Part shown: positions 45,187-57,990 of the stretch, piece after piece
How positions within the stretch are numbered: the first letter of the stretch is position 1
How the letters are laid out: each line of letters begins with the position of its first letter
Origin: Sipunculus nudus
Taxonomy: Eukaryota > Annelida > Sipuncula > Golfingiida > Sipunculidae
Direction: 5' to 3'
NCBI GenBank assembly: GCA_026874595.1
Contig: CM049312.1
Coordinates: forward strand, 55,123,429-55,187,428
Length of the DNA: 64,000 nt
Translations under genes and position numbers: made by a program
The notes under the pieces: model-generated
What the model saw: the letters and a program-made list of their open reading frames with translations, nothing else
Database searches by the model: none
Told to the model about the DNA's origin: nothing

Positions 45187-47577
45187 AAACAAGTGGCCCA
45201 TGGGCCATGACGCTCAGCTGAATTCAAGGAATGTTGAACAATGAGCAAAATGACTGCCAGAGTGCAAACAAATCATGAATTTTGTGAAAAGTCCTTAGAA
45301 ATGGGTTTCAGTGGGCTTTTGGACAGATGACAAATTCATTTGAAGGTCTCATAAACAGAAAAAAAATGTGTAAAAATTTGAAAAAAATACAGGTAGTGCC
45401 ACCAGTCTGCAGGAACTGATGAAACACTGCATGATCAATATATATCCAAAGAATCATGGCTATCAAGGCAATAGCTATTCAGATACTGGAGCTTTTGTTT
45501 GTATCAAATTTTTAATTATTCTTGGGGGTATTTATGAGCCCTATAGCTCTTTGCAGTTTGCAGGAACTGATGGAACACTCCATGATCAATATGCCTGAAA
45601 AGAATCATGGAGATCAATGCATTGGTTATTCAGATACTGGAGTTTAAATTTGTATCAAATTTTTAATTATTCTGAGGGGTACTTACTACGAAGAATATGG
45701 GTAACAGAGACCTAATTTCATGTTTTCACAGAGACTTTTCATGAACCTCCCTTGATGTCAAGTAAGAAGAATCTAGGTCCTGCGGTTACGATTTGTGCCC
45801 TGTTAACAAATGACAACTTCTTTGAAGGTCTCAAAAATAAAGAAAAAAATTCGTAAAAATTGAAAAAAAAATACATATGGCGCCACAAGTTTGCAGGAAC
45901 TGATGGAACATCCCATGATCAATATTCATGCAAAGAATCATGGTGATCAATGCAGTAGTTATTCAGAGACTTGAGCTTTTGTATCAAATTTTGCATTATT
46001 CTGGGAGGTACTTCGGAGCCCCATAGCTCCAAGGATATGGGTAACAGAGACCTAATTTCAGGTTTCCAAGGAGATTTTTCATGGGCCTCCCTGGATATTA
46101 AGTTTGAAGATTCCAGGTCCAGTGGTAACGATTTGTGCCCTGTTAACAGATGACAGTTTCATTGAGGTCTGAAAAAAAGAGAAATAAATTTGTAAAAATT
46201 CGAAAAATACAGGTGGCACCACCAGTCTGCAGGAAATGATGGAACATCCCATGATCAATATTCATGCAAAGAATAATGGTGATCAATGCAGTGGTTATTC
46301 AGATACTTGAGCTTTTGTATCAAATTTTGCATTATTCTGGGGGGGGGGGGGGGGTACTTCGGAGCCCCATAGCTCCAAGGATATGGGTAACAGAGACCTA
46401 ATTTCAGGTTTTCAAGGAGATTTTTCATGGACCTCCCTGGATTTTAAGTTTGAAGATTCCAGGTCCAATGGTTATGATTTGTGCCATGTTAACAGATGAC
46501 AGTTTCATTGAGGTTTAAAAAAAAGAGAAAAAAATTTGCAAAAAATTTGAAAAAAAATACAGGTGGCGCCACCAGTCTGCAGGAAGTGATGGAACATCCC
46601 ATGATTAATATTCATGCAGAGAATCTTGGTGATCAATGCAGTGGTTATTCAGATACTTGAGCTTTTGTATCAAATTTTGCATTATTCTGGGGGATACTTC
46701 AGAGCCCCATGGCGCTGAGGTTTTGGGTAACAGAGACCTAATTTTCAGTGTCCAAGAAGACTTTTCATTGGCCTCTCTGCATGTCAAGAAAGAAGATTCT
46801 AGGTCCAGCCGTTATGATTTGTGCCCTGTTATCAGATGGCCGCATCTTTTAAGGTATCAAAAATAGAGAAAGAAAATTGTAAAAATACAGGTGGCGCCAC
46901 CAGTCTGCAGAAACCGATGAAATACCCCATGATCAATATCCATGCAAAGAATCATGGTGATCAACACATTAGTTGTTCAGATATTTGAGTTTTTGTATCG
47001 AATTTTCAGTATTCTGGGGGGTACTTCAGAGCCCCATAGCTTGAAGAATCTGCGTAACAGAGACCTAATTCCCGGTTTCCAAGGAGACTTTTCATGGGCC
47101 TCCACGCATGTCAAGATAGAAGATTCTAGGTCCAGTTGTTACGATTTGTGCCCTGTTAACAGATGACTGCATCTTTTAAGGTCTCAAAAATAGAGAAAAA
47201 AAATCGTAAAAAATCGAAAAAATACAGGTGGCGCCACCAGTCTGCAGGAACTGATGGAACATCTCATGATCAATATGTATGCAAAAAATCATGACCATCA
47301 GTGATGTAGTTAATGAGATATTGATGTTTTTGTATGAAATTTTTGACTTTTCTGGGGGGTACTTTGGGGCCCCATAGCTCGAAGGATATGGGTAACAGAG
47401 ACCTAATTTCTGGTTTCCAAGGAGATTGTTCATGGACCTCGCAGAATGCCAAGTTACAAGGTTCTAGGTCCAGCGGTTACGATTTGTGCCTGGTTAACGG
47501 ACGGACAGACGGACAGACGGACGACGGACAAAGAGTGATCGCTATAGCTCAGATGACTTTCAGTCAGCTGAGCTAAT
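45187..47577 (+). repeat. Mollusc-type dispersed element with six 340 bp monomers
   Basis: It opens with the palindrome TGGCCCATGGGCCA and CGCTCAGCTGAATTC. It ends with GGACGGACAGACGGACAG, GTGATCGCTATAGCTCAG and TCAGTCAGCTGAGC. Inside, GGGTAACAGAGACCTAATT recurs at about 45701, 46041, 46386, 46726, 47053 and 47392, steps of 327-345 bp. Each monomer also contains ATGATCAATAT-CATGCAAAGAATCATGG and GATTTGTGCCCTGTTAACAG. A poly-G run sits at about 46340-46353. The monomers also occur in the duplicated blocks at 1 and 17718. Both ends contain CAGCTGA. I recognise the ends from bivalve genomes but cannot name the family. Confidence 0.8.
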
Positions 47578-48439
47578 AATAGAATAACGCATTGTTTATA
47601 TTCCGTGAATCACGGACCATGCGAATCCTGATCTCCCTAGTTGCGCCAGTTAACATTTTGTTCATACTTAATCGTTAAATAGTATTGGGCAATTGCTCGC
47701 GAATTTTACATGTTAACCTGCCCGTATACGACGGGAGAGTATAGCACGTATCACATGGTCCGGGAACATTTGGTCAATGCAACCGTTGCCAGAAAAAAGG
47801 GGAAAAAATTGGCAGTACCTGTCCTAAGCGTAGCGATACACTGAAAGAAAGTCTATCATTCTTATCAGATGTAACGACTGGGTATGTTGTTTCAAAGGTC
47901 ATTTCGCAATAGTTTTAGTTATGGTATAAATGACAGTAAATGAAAAATTAAACTAATGTTTTTAATGTATACTTACTTCATGTACTGTTGTGATCTATAA
48001 AGTCTTCAGTCACCACTAAATAAGAATTCATTTGTTTATTATTATATTTTATTACACAATACAGTAGAAAGGTTCTACCATGTAAAATATATGCTTACAC
48101 TGAAATGACATTTCCTTTCCGTCCAAGGTAAATTTAACACGTTTTTTCTAATTTTTCCTTGAGCATATCTTACTTCTGTGTGAACACTCTGTGACATAAA
48201 ATATCCGTTTTATCAGACGTGCGATGTTTCAAAGTATTCCCGTCAAGTAACCGAAGATTACTAGTTTTGATCGTGATAGTACATAAACACCTAATGAAAA
48301 CATCCCTCCCTGCAAAATGCGTCTCCCTGCCTTTAGAATACCTGTCACTCTCCATGCCTTTCTCGTTTATTGCAAAATGTTTTTTTACCCTATAAGCAAT
48401 AATGATAATAATAATAATAATAATAATAACAAAATAATG

Positions 48440-48476
<37 letters not shown>

Positions 48477-49382
48477 TTGGATGTTATACAGCGCCGATAG
48501 TCGGACTCACAGCGCAATTCACACACACACACACAAATCCACTTACAATTTCATGGGATCCTACTCCCTGAATGTGCCACTTTCTTTCTCACTTTCCCAC
48601 TTTCTTTCAAGGCCACTTTCATTCTCACCTTCTCTCGCGTGTGTATCCATTGTAACTCACTTAAGAAAACAAATGATATATATACCAATGGACAAAAGCT
48701 TGCCTTACGAAAATAAATAATACATATTGATGACCAAAAGCTTGCCGAAAGAGATAAGTTTAGAGATAAGTGCTTAGGATGCATGAGGATTCAAATTTTA
48801 TGTTCACGCAAATTTACATTTTAATAACATAATGAAACACAATGGTAATATTAGCAAATTCATTAAACAATCACACAAAGATGGCCTATTATACTCAAAT
48901 GCAAAATACCTGTCGTACATATATTTGTTTATTAAAATTGAAAAAAAAAAATATGAGAAAGTGAATGTTGTTAATTTTTTTTTTGGATCACATTAAAACA
49001 TCCAGTAAGCATTCCCTAAAATATGCCAGCACAATAACACGGAATGCAAAGATTTGTTTGCCATACTCTAATTGGCTGTCAATGTCATAATCTGTTTGGT
49101 TCGTTGCATGCAGGACCATAGCGAGAGTCAATTCTGAGGTGGGGCAGTAAATGCTTTGTCAGAGCCATTCATGCTACAAATAAGCATTTCTCTGGGTATT
49201 TTTCTCATAATATAAGCTCTAATCACTAATCACAGAAACTTAACTTTTATTCACAGGAAGCTTTTTTGCCTGCTTTATCATTCTTGGAAATACTGCCAAC
49301 TTTTTTTTTTGCCTAAGAATGCTCAGATCTCCGGTGGGGGGGGGGGGGGCAGCTCCTGGCCACAGCACTGGCATGCCACTGT
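47578..49382. other. Intergenic 3' flank of the channel gene
   Basis: No gene is seen. It contains AAT repeats (about 48397-48430), GATA repeats (about 48440-48476) and a poly-G run (about 49336-49349). It probably includes the 3' untranslated region of the channel gene, read from right to left. Confidence 0.45.
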
Positions 49383-50354
49383 TCAGTTAAATGTATGTAC
49401 CCCAAACCCAGATACAGAGCTTCCCATTCTGTCCAGTGCGGGCACTGAGAGATTTTGCACAAAAGTCACACTCGGCTTGCTGCAGCATGAAAACATTTGG
49501 TTGAGAGGAAATATTTCAGCAAGCGAATAACGATTTTTAAAGTATGGTCCGGATGGCCGTTGCCTGTAGCGACCTTTCAGTTTCCTGTTCAGGGCATCTC
49601 TGCTGTAATAATAGTTGAAGTTACTGGCTATAATGGGTATAGGAAGCCCCGCTACGAGCATACCGGATACTGCGCACAACGACCCAAATAAATAGCCAGC
49701 CCACGTGGTTGGGACGACGTCACCATATCCAACTGTTGTCATGGTGATGATACTCCACCAAAAGCAACTGGGGACATTTAAGAAAAGGTTCTCGTTATGA
49801 AACTCCGAGAAGAATATCGCCGTAGAAAATGTTAGCAAGACCATCAGAATTAGTAGAGCCAGAAGGAGGAGCTGTCTGGCGCTGGCTTTGATGGCGAGAT
49901 ATAAGATTTGGAACCCTCTGTAATTCGTAATCAGTTTCAGAAGACGGACCACACGGAGAACACTAGAGACGGACATGAAACCGAGGAGAACAAGGTAGTT
50001 AAGCCCGTAGTACATACTCGATAACGTTAAGATGGACAGCGTGATCGTGAGGGCTGGAAGTACGCACACGATTTCAATGACGTTGAACGGTGACGTGAAG
50101 AACTTGAGACGGGATGGGCAACTGATAAAACGCAGCAGTAACTCAAGTGTCGATATCGTGAAGCAGATGAGATCAGTGTACAGGAGCGCGGGGTGTGGTT
50201 GGGTGTCTTCAAGAAGGGCCAGTTTAGGGTTTGTGGTGTTACTTCCGGTTGTGTTAGCCATGTGCATCTTTCCCACTCGCAGTTCCGGTACAGTGCTCAC
50301 AACTGAGATGAATACGGAGATCACAACGACAATCACCATTATCACCTGCCAGAT
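49383..50354 (-). CDS. Shaw-like voltage-gated K+ channel, exon 2 (membrane domain)
   Basis: The exon encodes the transmembrane part of a Kv channel and its stop (TGA at 49385-49383). From the acceptor TTTCAG it starts with IWQVIMVIVVVISVFISVV (S1). S2, S3 and S4 follow, then the pore with TMTTVGYGD, the intact K+ selectivity filter, and S6 with LPIPIIASNFNYYYSR. S4 reads SVLRVVRLLKLITNYRGFQIL-like: it aligns with Shaw S4 but has only two Arg and one Lys in the usual register, and Thr-Arg-His is replaced by Ile-Thr-Asn. S6 has PIP where Kv channels usually have PVP. The C-terminus is short (about 65 residues). It should form a tetrameric plasma-membrane channel with the T1 domain from exon 1. 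Confidence 0.9.
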   Translation of the reverse strand: MWQVIMVIVVVISVFISVVSTVPELRVGKMHMANTTGSNTTNPKLALLEDTQPHPALLYTDLICFTISTLELLLRFISCPSRLKFFTSPFNVIEIVCVLPALTITLSILTLSSMYYGLNYLVLLGFMSVSSVLRVVRLLKLITNYRGFQILYLAIKASARQLLLLALLILMVLLTFSTAIFFSEFHNENLFLNVPSCFWWSIITMTTVGYGDVVPTTWAGYLFGSLCAVSGMLVAGLPIPIIASNFNYYYSRDALNRKLKGRYRQRPSGPYFKNRYSLAEIFPLNQMFSCCSKPSVTFVQNLSVPALDRMGSSVSGFGVHTFN

Positions 50355-52017
50355 CTGAAATGACAATAATATATCTGGTAAATACAATATTATTATTGCA
50401 GTGAGACCTTCCCCATGGACTTCTTCTTCGAATTACGTCATTTTATTGAAACAAACAGACTTTAAATAAGCTATGAATATTAATGGTTCACGCACATGCT
50501 CAGAGACCTTTCATGGTAATTTCGGAAATGCCTTTTATTTTTAAATGGAGCTTGCAGTATATTCTTTAAATGTTACAGAGTAATGTGATGTATTTATTGC
50601 AAAATATATTGGCGTAGGCCTCCGCTTACAGATCAAAGGGCAAATATGTCATTTTAATAGCTGTTTTGAAGCTGAAACAGGAATAGAGGTACTGCGCAGG
50701 CATAATGGCCTTTCAATGTCATTTAAGCTCTTTTCAAACCCTGCTATCCAATTTAAAAAAAAAGCTTATACAATATTGCCTCATTATCTTAAAATAACAA
50801 TGCTTTTATCACAAAATGCACGTCCACAAACTTTTAATGTACATTTTTGCATGGTTTTTTATTTACTTGGAGGATGCCACCAAAAACTGCCTTCAGCAAA
50901 GACTTAAATACCTGCGTGGTCGCTTGGTGATCTGGTGACACAATCAACAGCCAGCGCAGGAATTAAGATCTATTGTGTTTATATAACCCCTGCTTTATTG
51001 TGCATATGAATAACACCTTCATTAAAGCCTGACGGATTTGAGCATGTTTGGCCTGACATTGGACCAAGACACTAACCCACTTGTATGGTCAGTAAATGTG
51101 AAAAACAGTTCGCACTCATTTCTTCTGTCAGCATGCAATAATGATTAATCCCCATCCTTCCAGATTACCTTAGCATAATGTTGAAATGACCATGTAATTT
51201 ACACTTCTTAAGCGAAAGACCTCGAGTTCGGCGTAAAATCGTGCTGTGTGAATGGATCAGGGTAGATTTTCTTTCCTTGACATTTATACAGAGGCCTTCT
51301 GTGTGGACAACGTGACACGATATCAACCAGGACACTACCCGGGCGATAATTAGTGAAAAACCCAGCTCCGCCACGCAGGCCTCCATCAAGATTTCGTTAA
51401 ATGAACCATCTTTTCTTACTTTTAGAGGTTTTTCATTTAAAGTACATCATTTATATTCCCAACAAAACATACAATCCCTGACTTTAAGTGGTTTTCCACT
51501 TTATATTCACACTTAGACCCTACAAAACACATTATTTAGAATGTTCAGTCACTTTTACATCTAGCGTCTACCAACTGACAATAGGTGTCCATTGAAGTGT
51601 CATATCACTGCACACTGTCAGGAGGATGGGAAAGTCTACTACGGGGCGGGTCCAGGATTTAGGGGTGAAACCTTGTAGGACTAATGATAAAACCTAACAA
51701 TGGGTCCCAAGTTCCAGGCAGCAAAATTGGTCTAAAACCTTTTTCATCTTCCTTATACCTGTCCATCCTTTATACGTCTAACAATAATAATATATCTAAC
51801 CAGTCATAGATCTGAATGACCCCGCGTCCCATTCCGGTTCGCAATCTAAACATCATCATTGACCAGGTTAACATAACGAAGTATGAATCTCTTGGCAGGA
51901 GCACAAGCCTATATTTTGGTTTCACTTTTAGAATAAAAAGATGAACCAACATTCTTCATTTCTTATTTAATACATTCCTTCAACCCCGATAAAAAGCCCG
52001 GTTACCGGGTTTATCAG

Positions 52018-52050
<33 letters not shown>

Positions 52051-54135
52051 CGCCAATGTCTGTGATATATTTGGAGGGTTATGATATCCATTACATTTGG
52101 TAGTAATCTAGATCGACATAATGCCGGAGCCGCCTTTAAACGGGCAGGCAGAGCTAACCTGTAATGCAAACATCGGGTTGCTGATCCGTGACACACAGAA
52201 ATTCCCGACAGAAGAGGGTGTGGGAGGGGGTGTCCCCCGTCCCACTGAGTGAAAAATTTTGAAAACTGTATGTATATTACTACATTCTGGTGCATTTTTG
52301 CTGTCATTTATTGGTCTATGCTTAATTAGTGAAATAGTACCTCCTTGTAACGAGATTGTTATTTGTCTTGCAATTGATGCATTTTCAATCAGAATATCAA
52401 CTTTGCAATTTTTTTTTTTTTGCAGCTGCGGCCCTGTTTATATGGTACTCAAGTACTGAGGGCGCGAAGCGCCCGAGCGGAGAAGGATATATATATACAC
52501 AGTGTGACAGTGACAGTGACAGTGCAAATACTCAATAATGAAATAGTGTATGTTTTAATACCCATCATTTTGTACGGGGGCCCGCCCCCCCCCCCCCCCC
52601 CCAACAGTTTTATTGGGCGGCCCCCCGTCCTCCCCCCCCCCCCCCCGGTTTCGCCTCCTATGACTCTTAAAAGAAGAAACAATTAATTATAGAAGATGTC
52701 TCTGAGTCGAGATTACAGTAGTGGCTTGAGTCTGATCCATAAAGTGCATAGAACAACAAAGTCTGGCGTAGGATACAGGGGTTGATCCAGATTTTTTTTT
52801 TTTGGGGGGGGGGGGTCAAATGAAGGAAGGCTAATGAGATAACCTTAAAATTTCCTCAGGTCCGAAAAAGGTACTGACACTCTTTAATAAAACGTTGCGG
52901 CGGCATAAAAAGGGATGGCCGAAGACCCTGTCCTGTGGACCCCCCTTTAAATCCGCTACTGTTTTAGGCCTATATATATATTTTTATAATCCATATAATA
53001 AATGGCCAGATGAAAGATGATTGAGTGGCGCATGAGTGAGCCAGATTTGTCATAAATGTTAGAAAGTGTAACATTTAAAGAGATTTGCTAATGGAATATA
53101 ATGGAATGTCAAAATCTGTGAAGTGCTTAAGCACACACCAAAAACATAATCTTTACGGAATCGAAGACTAAAAATATATAAAAAATATGTTATTGTTATT
53201 ACCATTTATATTGTTATTATTAAGTTTTCCAGTGGAGCCATAATCAGGCGTGGATCGTGGGGGGGGGGGGGGGGTGTTTGGGATCGACACCCCCCCCCCC
53301 CCCAATCCTTCAATGACCATTTTTTTTAGACAATTTTAAATGCATGACAAACCGTTGACCCCTCCCTGCATAAAAAAACGCGGGCCCGCGCCTGATAATG
53401 CATGAATTTTGCCACCTTGTCAAGATTAATCCTTTTCCAATACTATTTTCATCAATGAAAATATTCCGCATTCTTACAAATGCAATGATTTTATAAGGGA
53501 TTGAGGCAAGGCATGAGGTAGGTAGCAACATAAATATGCAATGTTATGTACATGGTCCTCGTTAAAACCAAACTGATCTTTAAAATAGGAGCGACGGTTA
53601 CTATAATTTTTTTTTGTGGCCTATCATTCGTCCAAGCGGGGCCACCTGTGCGTGACAGTTTTTAATTGTTACGTCATGAAATATACAACAGAAACAGACG
53701 ACCTAACATTTCTGTCTCAAGGGGGATCACTCGGTCAATTGAGTTAGTGGGAAAAAATAACAGGTATGAAGCAATCCTGACTCATATACATTTATAAATT
53801 GCATGTAAATTCAGACTAGATACGTTGTAGTAAACATGACTGAAAGATTAAAAACGACCTATGATCGACTATTAATCCATTATTAATGTATCGTAAACTT
53901 CGCTGTATAGAATTATACCTAAACTATAATGACCGAGTAAAGTCAATGTTATGGCCAGGTTGTTGACACATTCGTTGTACGAGGTAAAAGTTTTAATGCT
54001 GTTCGCTGATACAATCAGAATATTCTTGTACGTGCATACATGATCGTTCATGATCGATTATGCAAAAAATGTATAATATTTAGTAGATTATGAAAGAAAA
54101 CGACAAATAATCGATATAATCGATTAATCGGCACC

Positions 54136-54184
<49 letters not shown>

Positions 54185-54918
54185 AATATATATATATCAG
54201 GGTTATAGCCACGCCGGTCAGGGGGGGAGGGGGGGGGGGCGGGACTGGCTTCGACTGGCCAGCACAAAGCTTACATTTGATTCCACCGACCGGCACAAAA
54301 AAAAATCTTATAGATCGTCAAAAAAAAAAAACAGCTACCAGCAATGAAACTTTAGTTATTATTTACCCAAACTGCATTAAATTTGTACTTCAAAGCTATG
54401 TTTATACAAATGAATCAATCGAGAGCCAAAATATTCATTATAACACATGTACTCTGGTCTCCCCTCTGATTTGCTAATTGCGGAGTAAAGGTCACAGTGA
54501 ACATGCAGAAAGTTCGAGTTTAGCAGGTTTGTCTTAAAGTTGGAGAATCCGCGTAGAGTCGCTTGAAATATGCATGAAAATCTAGCAGGTCATCTGTCGT
54601 GTATAATATTTCCTCTATTGACTTAGGTAGTCACGACATATTTATTTCCACGCAATGCAAACGATGAAAATTTAATTCGTATTTTTTTTCTGAACGTATC
54701 CCCAAAAGTGTCTGCACATTCAATGCCGGCCATCGAGATTTAAGTGGATTTACTCAGGGGGGACTTGCGGTGTTTGTAATGAAACATCTGCCAGGTATCA
54801 TATGACACCTGATTTTTGGTGAAGAAAGTTAATCCATGCTACGCACGATATCACTGACGAAGGACATGGACAATCGTACACATCCACAAAAACAAACAAG
54901 TCTAAGCATTTTTTTTAC

Positions 54919-55137
54919 TTGCCTATACTCCGGAAATTGTTTTTGTTTCTTTCCCCCGTAAAAACGATTTGTAAGCATTTGCCTGTTTGGCGTTTTTACA
55001 AGTTCCCCTGTTATCACCATATTCCTCATGGACCTGACCGGACTCTCAAATGAAATTTCTTGTAAATGTAATTTATCTAGAGGAAAATTACCAGGATCAA
55101 ATGGAAGAAAATTCTGTAGACTAGTGTTTTTAGACAT
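54919..55137 (-). CDS. Candidate small exon inside the channel intron
   Basis: From ATG at 55137 the minus strand encodes about 73 residues of balanced composition (MSKNTSLQNFLPFDPGNFPL at the start, later NRFYGGKKQKQFPEYRQ). It then reaches CAA followed by GTAAAA, a possible donor at 54918. The frame continues to 54829 if not spliced. I do not recognise the family. It stands out from the surrounding AT-rich, stop-rich sequence and has no repeat origin that I can see. It could be a nested gene exon, a retrocopy fragment or chance. Confidence 0.35.
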
Positions 55138-55698
55138 TTAATTGTAGGAAACAAATGGTTGGCCAAAATAAGTATACTCCATTGTCACATTAAGCAGACA
55201 TTATACTTTCCGCAAATTTGCTAGGAAGTAATAACTTGAATTAATAATATTCTTTCTATATTCACGAAACTACATTATTCAATGCTCAAGGCTACAGAAG
55301 TTAATTTTTGACTGATTACAGAACCAATTTACATTGCATTAGTAGCATCAGACTCAGAAAATAATCTTTAGTTGGCCATTTTATTTCTTAGATAAATTTA
55401 AACATTCTGTAACTACCTCTTTAACTTGAATTTCCAGTACTAATGTAAATACTAAAGAGATATAAAACCAATTAACATTTAAACATGTTAATTTTTACTG
55501 AATTTTCGAAAATGTATTGAAACATGCAATACCAGTATAGTCATATGAACATATTTCGTTCGTGGCTGTGTACAATTTTTTAAGGGCAAGTTACACGACT
55601 GGGCAAGTGCTTTCAAAAGTTAATGTCGAACCCTGCCCCGCCGTGACCACCGCCGCGATTTTCGTAAATATAGCCGACACTCAAATTTGTCTAGCTAT

Positions 55699-55749
<51 letters not shown>

Positions 55750-56074
55750 TTGTTTATATTGCTTGATCATGTTACATGGTGCTCTGCTGTGACTTGCAGG
55801 TTGTAAGGTGCAACGAGTAATATAATTTTATGCGTCGCTTATAGTCTGTTCCCCAGTTGAAATGTTGTTGTTCTCTTAGAATTCAATATGATTACATAGT
55901 ATGATCCCGTCTGTCTGTGATCACGAAAAATGCCATTGTGATATCCCTACTTCTATTTATCTCAATAGTTCAATTGATCTGAAAGGAACATTATTACTAA
56001 ACTTTGCTCGGTTAGCGCATATATTTTGCATTTTGTAACGAATACAAATTGTTCAGGTGAAAATATTTGGCCAA

Positions 56075-56420
56075 ACCGAGATTCGAACCCATGTTGGTGG
56101 CGTACCAACCGCTTTGCTAGCAAAGCACGTTAGCAGTTAAGCCCCCCTTTTTTATGTCGCCCCGTAACACGCACCCCTTAAGAGAGTTTTGATATCAGAG
56201 CAAAAGTGATTATCCCCAGGAGTCACATTTTGGTGAGCTCATTCCCTGGGCCACAAAGTTTACCGTCATCCCGGATAAGCCACAATTTTGTTACTAGGAA
56301 AAATTGTTCAGGAGAAAATATTTGGCCGATCCGGAATTCGAACCCATGTGGGTGGCGCACAAGTCCGGCGGACCAACCGCTTCACTAGCAAAGCAAGCTT
56401 CACTAGCGAGACAGTTCGGT
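56075..56420 (-). repeat. Two tRNA-like (B-box bearing) repeats
   Basis: GATTCGAACCCATGTTGGTGG near 56090 and GAATTCGAACCCATGTGGGTGG near 56335 are followed by ACCAACCGCTT and CTAGCAAAGCA. On the minus strand each carries GGGTTCGAAT, a B-box or T-loop type motif. They share flanks (AAAATATTTGGCC before each). They are probably SINE fragments rather than functional tRNA genes, since no full cloverleaf was found. Confidence 0.45.
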
Positions 56421-56694
56421 CCGCTTTTATGTTACCCCGTGACAATCTGTTTTCCATTAAAATGTGTTGTTGGTCTAAATATTTTTGCTATGAAATTATT
56501 TGTGATAATTATGTTTGATATGGATCTTAACAAATGCGTCCATATGGGCCTTGATACACAAACATTTTGGAATTACGGTATATTTGGATACACGAAATGT
56601 TTGGAATCAGGGTGTATTTAATATGGTCCATATGGAAATGGATCCAGGAATATTTTTATCACAGTATATTTGATATAGAGGGCCCCTTACCGAC

Positions 56695-57159
56695 CTTCGC
56701 TGGGACAGACGACTTAGGATACTCAAGAAACTGCCAGAGACGAGATCTCATCCGCCGGAACCAGCCAGCTCCTTCTGGTACATTTTGATTCTTGGGGCGG
56801 CTTTCTTGAAGCGTCTGGTCAATAGTTTTTAGCGTCTTTACATCTTCATCGTGCCTTTTATAGGCAGCCCAGCAACAATCGGCAATATATGTCTCGTTAA
56901 GTCCCCAGAATTCCAATTCATCTCGAATTGATGGTCCGCAGAAGCAATGAGGGATGTGTACTTGCCCGGTACGAAATGCGTCGATCACACATGCGAACGC
57001 TTTGGGACTTCTGTCAAAGAAATAGGCGTCTTCGGCCGGGTCATAATTCGCGTCCTCCGGTCGCATCCTCGCCAAACGACTCATAGGAAATCTCCGTAAT
57101 GTTGGATATGTGGTTATGAAAATTTTCCCACCAACGTTTATGCGAACCACGTTATCCAT
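56695..57159 (-). CDS. Shaw-like voltage-gated K+ channel, exon 1 (T1 domain)
   Basis: It starts at ATG 57159 in a good context (AACCATGG) and encodes 155 residues to the proposed phase-0 donor. MDNVVRINVGGKIF opens the BTB/T1 tetramerisation domain. YFFDRSPKAFACVIDAFRTG and LEFWGLNETYIADCCW are typical of Kv T1 domains, and ADCCW corresponds to the Shaw-type EPCCW. The zinc-binding set His-x5-Cys-x20-Cys-Cys of non-Shaker Kv channels is intact. The exon ends in LWQFLEYPKSSVPAK, the linker just before S1, where exon 2 continues with IWQV. The mature protein would be about 478 residues, normal for the family. Confidence 0.9.
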
Positions 57160-57919
57160 GGTTTAACTCGCACTCCACTAGTCACCTGTTTTTTACTACT
57201 GGCTATGGTAATATAGCGAATTAGTTGTTGACTGGCCGGAGCTATGGAATTTCATCATATACCCGTTCAGATACAAATCAACACCATATGCTGACGACAT
57301 TGAATCACACAAGGATTTGTGCCAGCTTATCCACAAAGTTGCTCAGTTTGAAAAGGTGTCAATAATTACAGAGATTGTTGGAAAAGGATTTTACCCGGTA
57401 GGTGGGAACGTGCACCTCTTTAGGCTAATGAGAGCATTGTACATACGGAAACCAGTAGGTCGGCCGGGGGCGGAAACGCTAATTAGTGAATAAGTGAGGA
57501 GAGACTGGCATGATCTTTAGAGTGAACTTGTCCTGATTGAGACCGGTAATGTAACGAGCGGACCGTAACATCTCAAAGAGAACTCAATGTGTCACCTGCC
57601 ATAATAAAATTAACAGATGACTTCTACAATATCCATGCGCGTGTGTCTGTGTGTGCGTCTGTGTGTGATTTCCACTTTGTTACGCCTGTACAAGATTTGA
57701 AGCTATGATAAGTATATGCTAGAAACACAAACAGCATATAAATGAGAAGTATAAATTTATTTGAATACATGGCACAAATCCCCATTTTAAACCTTTATAA
57801 CAGATATACATGTGAACATACAGACTCACTCACTTAGTTCTACTTTAACATTTTAGTGTTAAGACATAGTTTTTATAAAACATTTGCTAATTTAATAATT
57901 AATAATAAAACAGAGAAAA

Positions 57920-57990
<71 letters not shown>

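Larger units (their letters stand above)
50355..56694 (-). other. Intron of the K+ channel gene, 6.3 kb
   Basis: The acceptor is TTTCAG at 50360-50355. The phase-0 donor most consistent with the Kv alignment is AAG followed by GTCGGT at 56694. A GTAAGG lies four bases further on, but it would be out of phase with exon 2. The intron contains (TA)n at about 54139-54197 and 55700-55748, a TG run near 52030, poly-C/G runs at about 52578-52602, 52635-52648, 52804-52815, 53261-53274, 53290-53303 and 54222-54239, tRNA-like repeats at 56075-56420, and a candidate exon at 54919-55137. Confidence 0.75.

Noticed and set aside
47170-47576. Short frames in the mollusc-type repeat
   Set aside because: Similar frames recur in each monomer with stops and indels; they reflect the repeat and not a coding gene.
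56075-56420. Functional tRNA genes
   Set aside because: Only the T-loop-like part is present; no acceptor stem pairing or anticodon arm could be traced.
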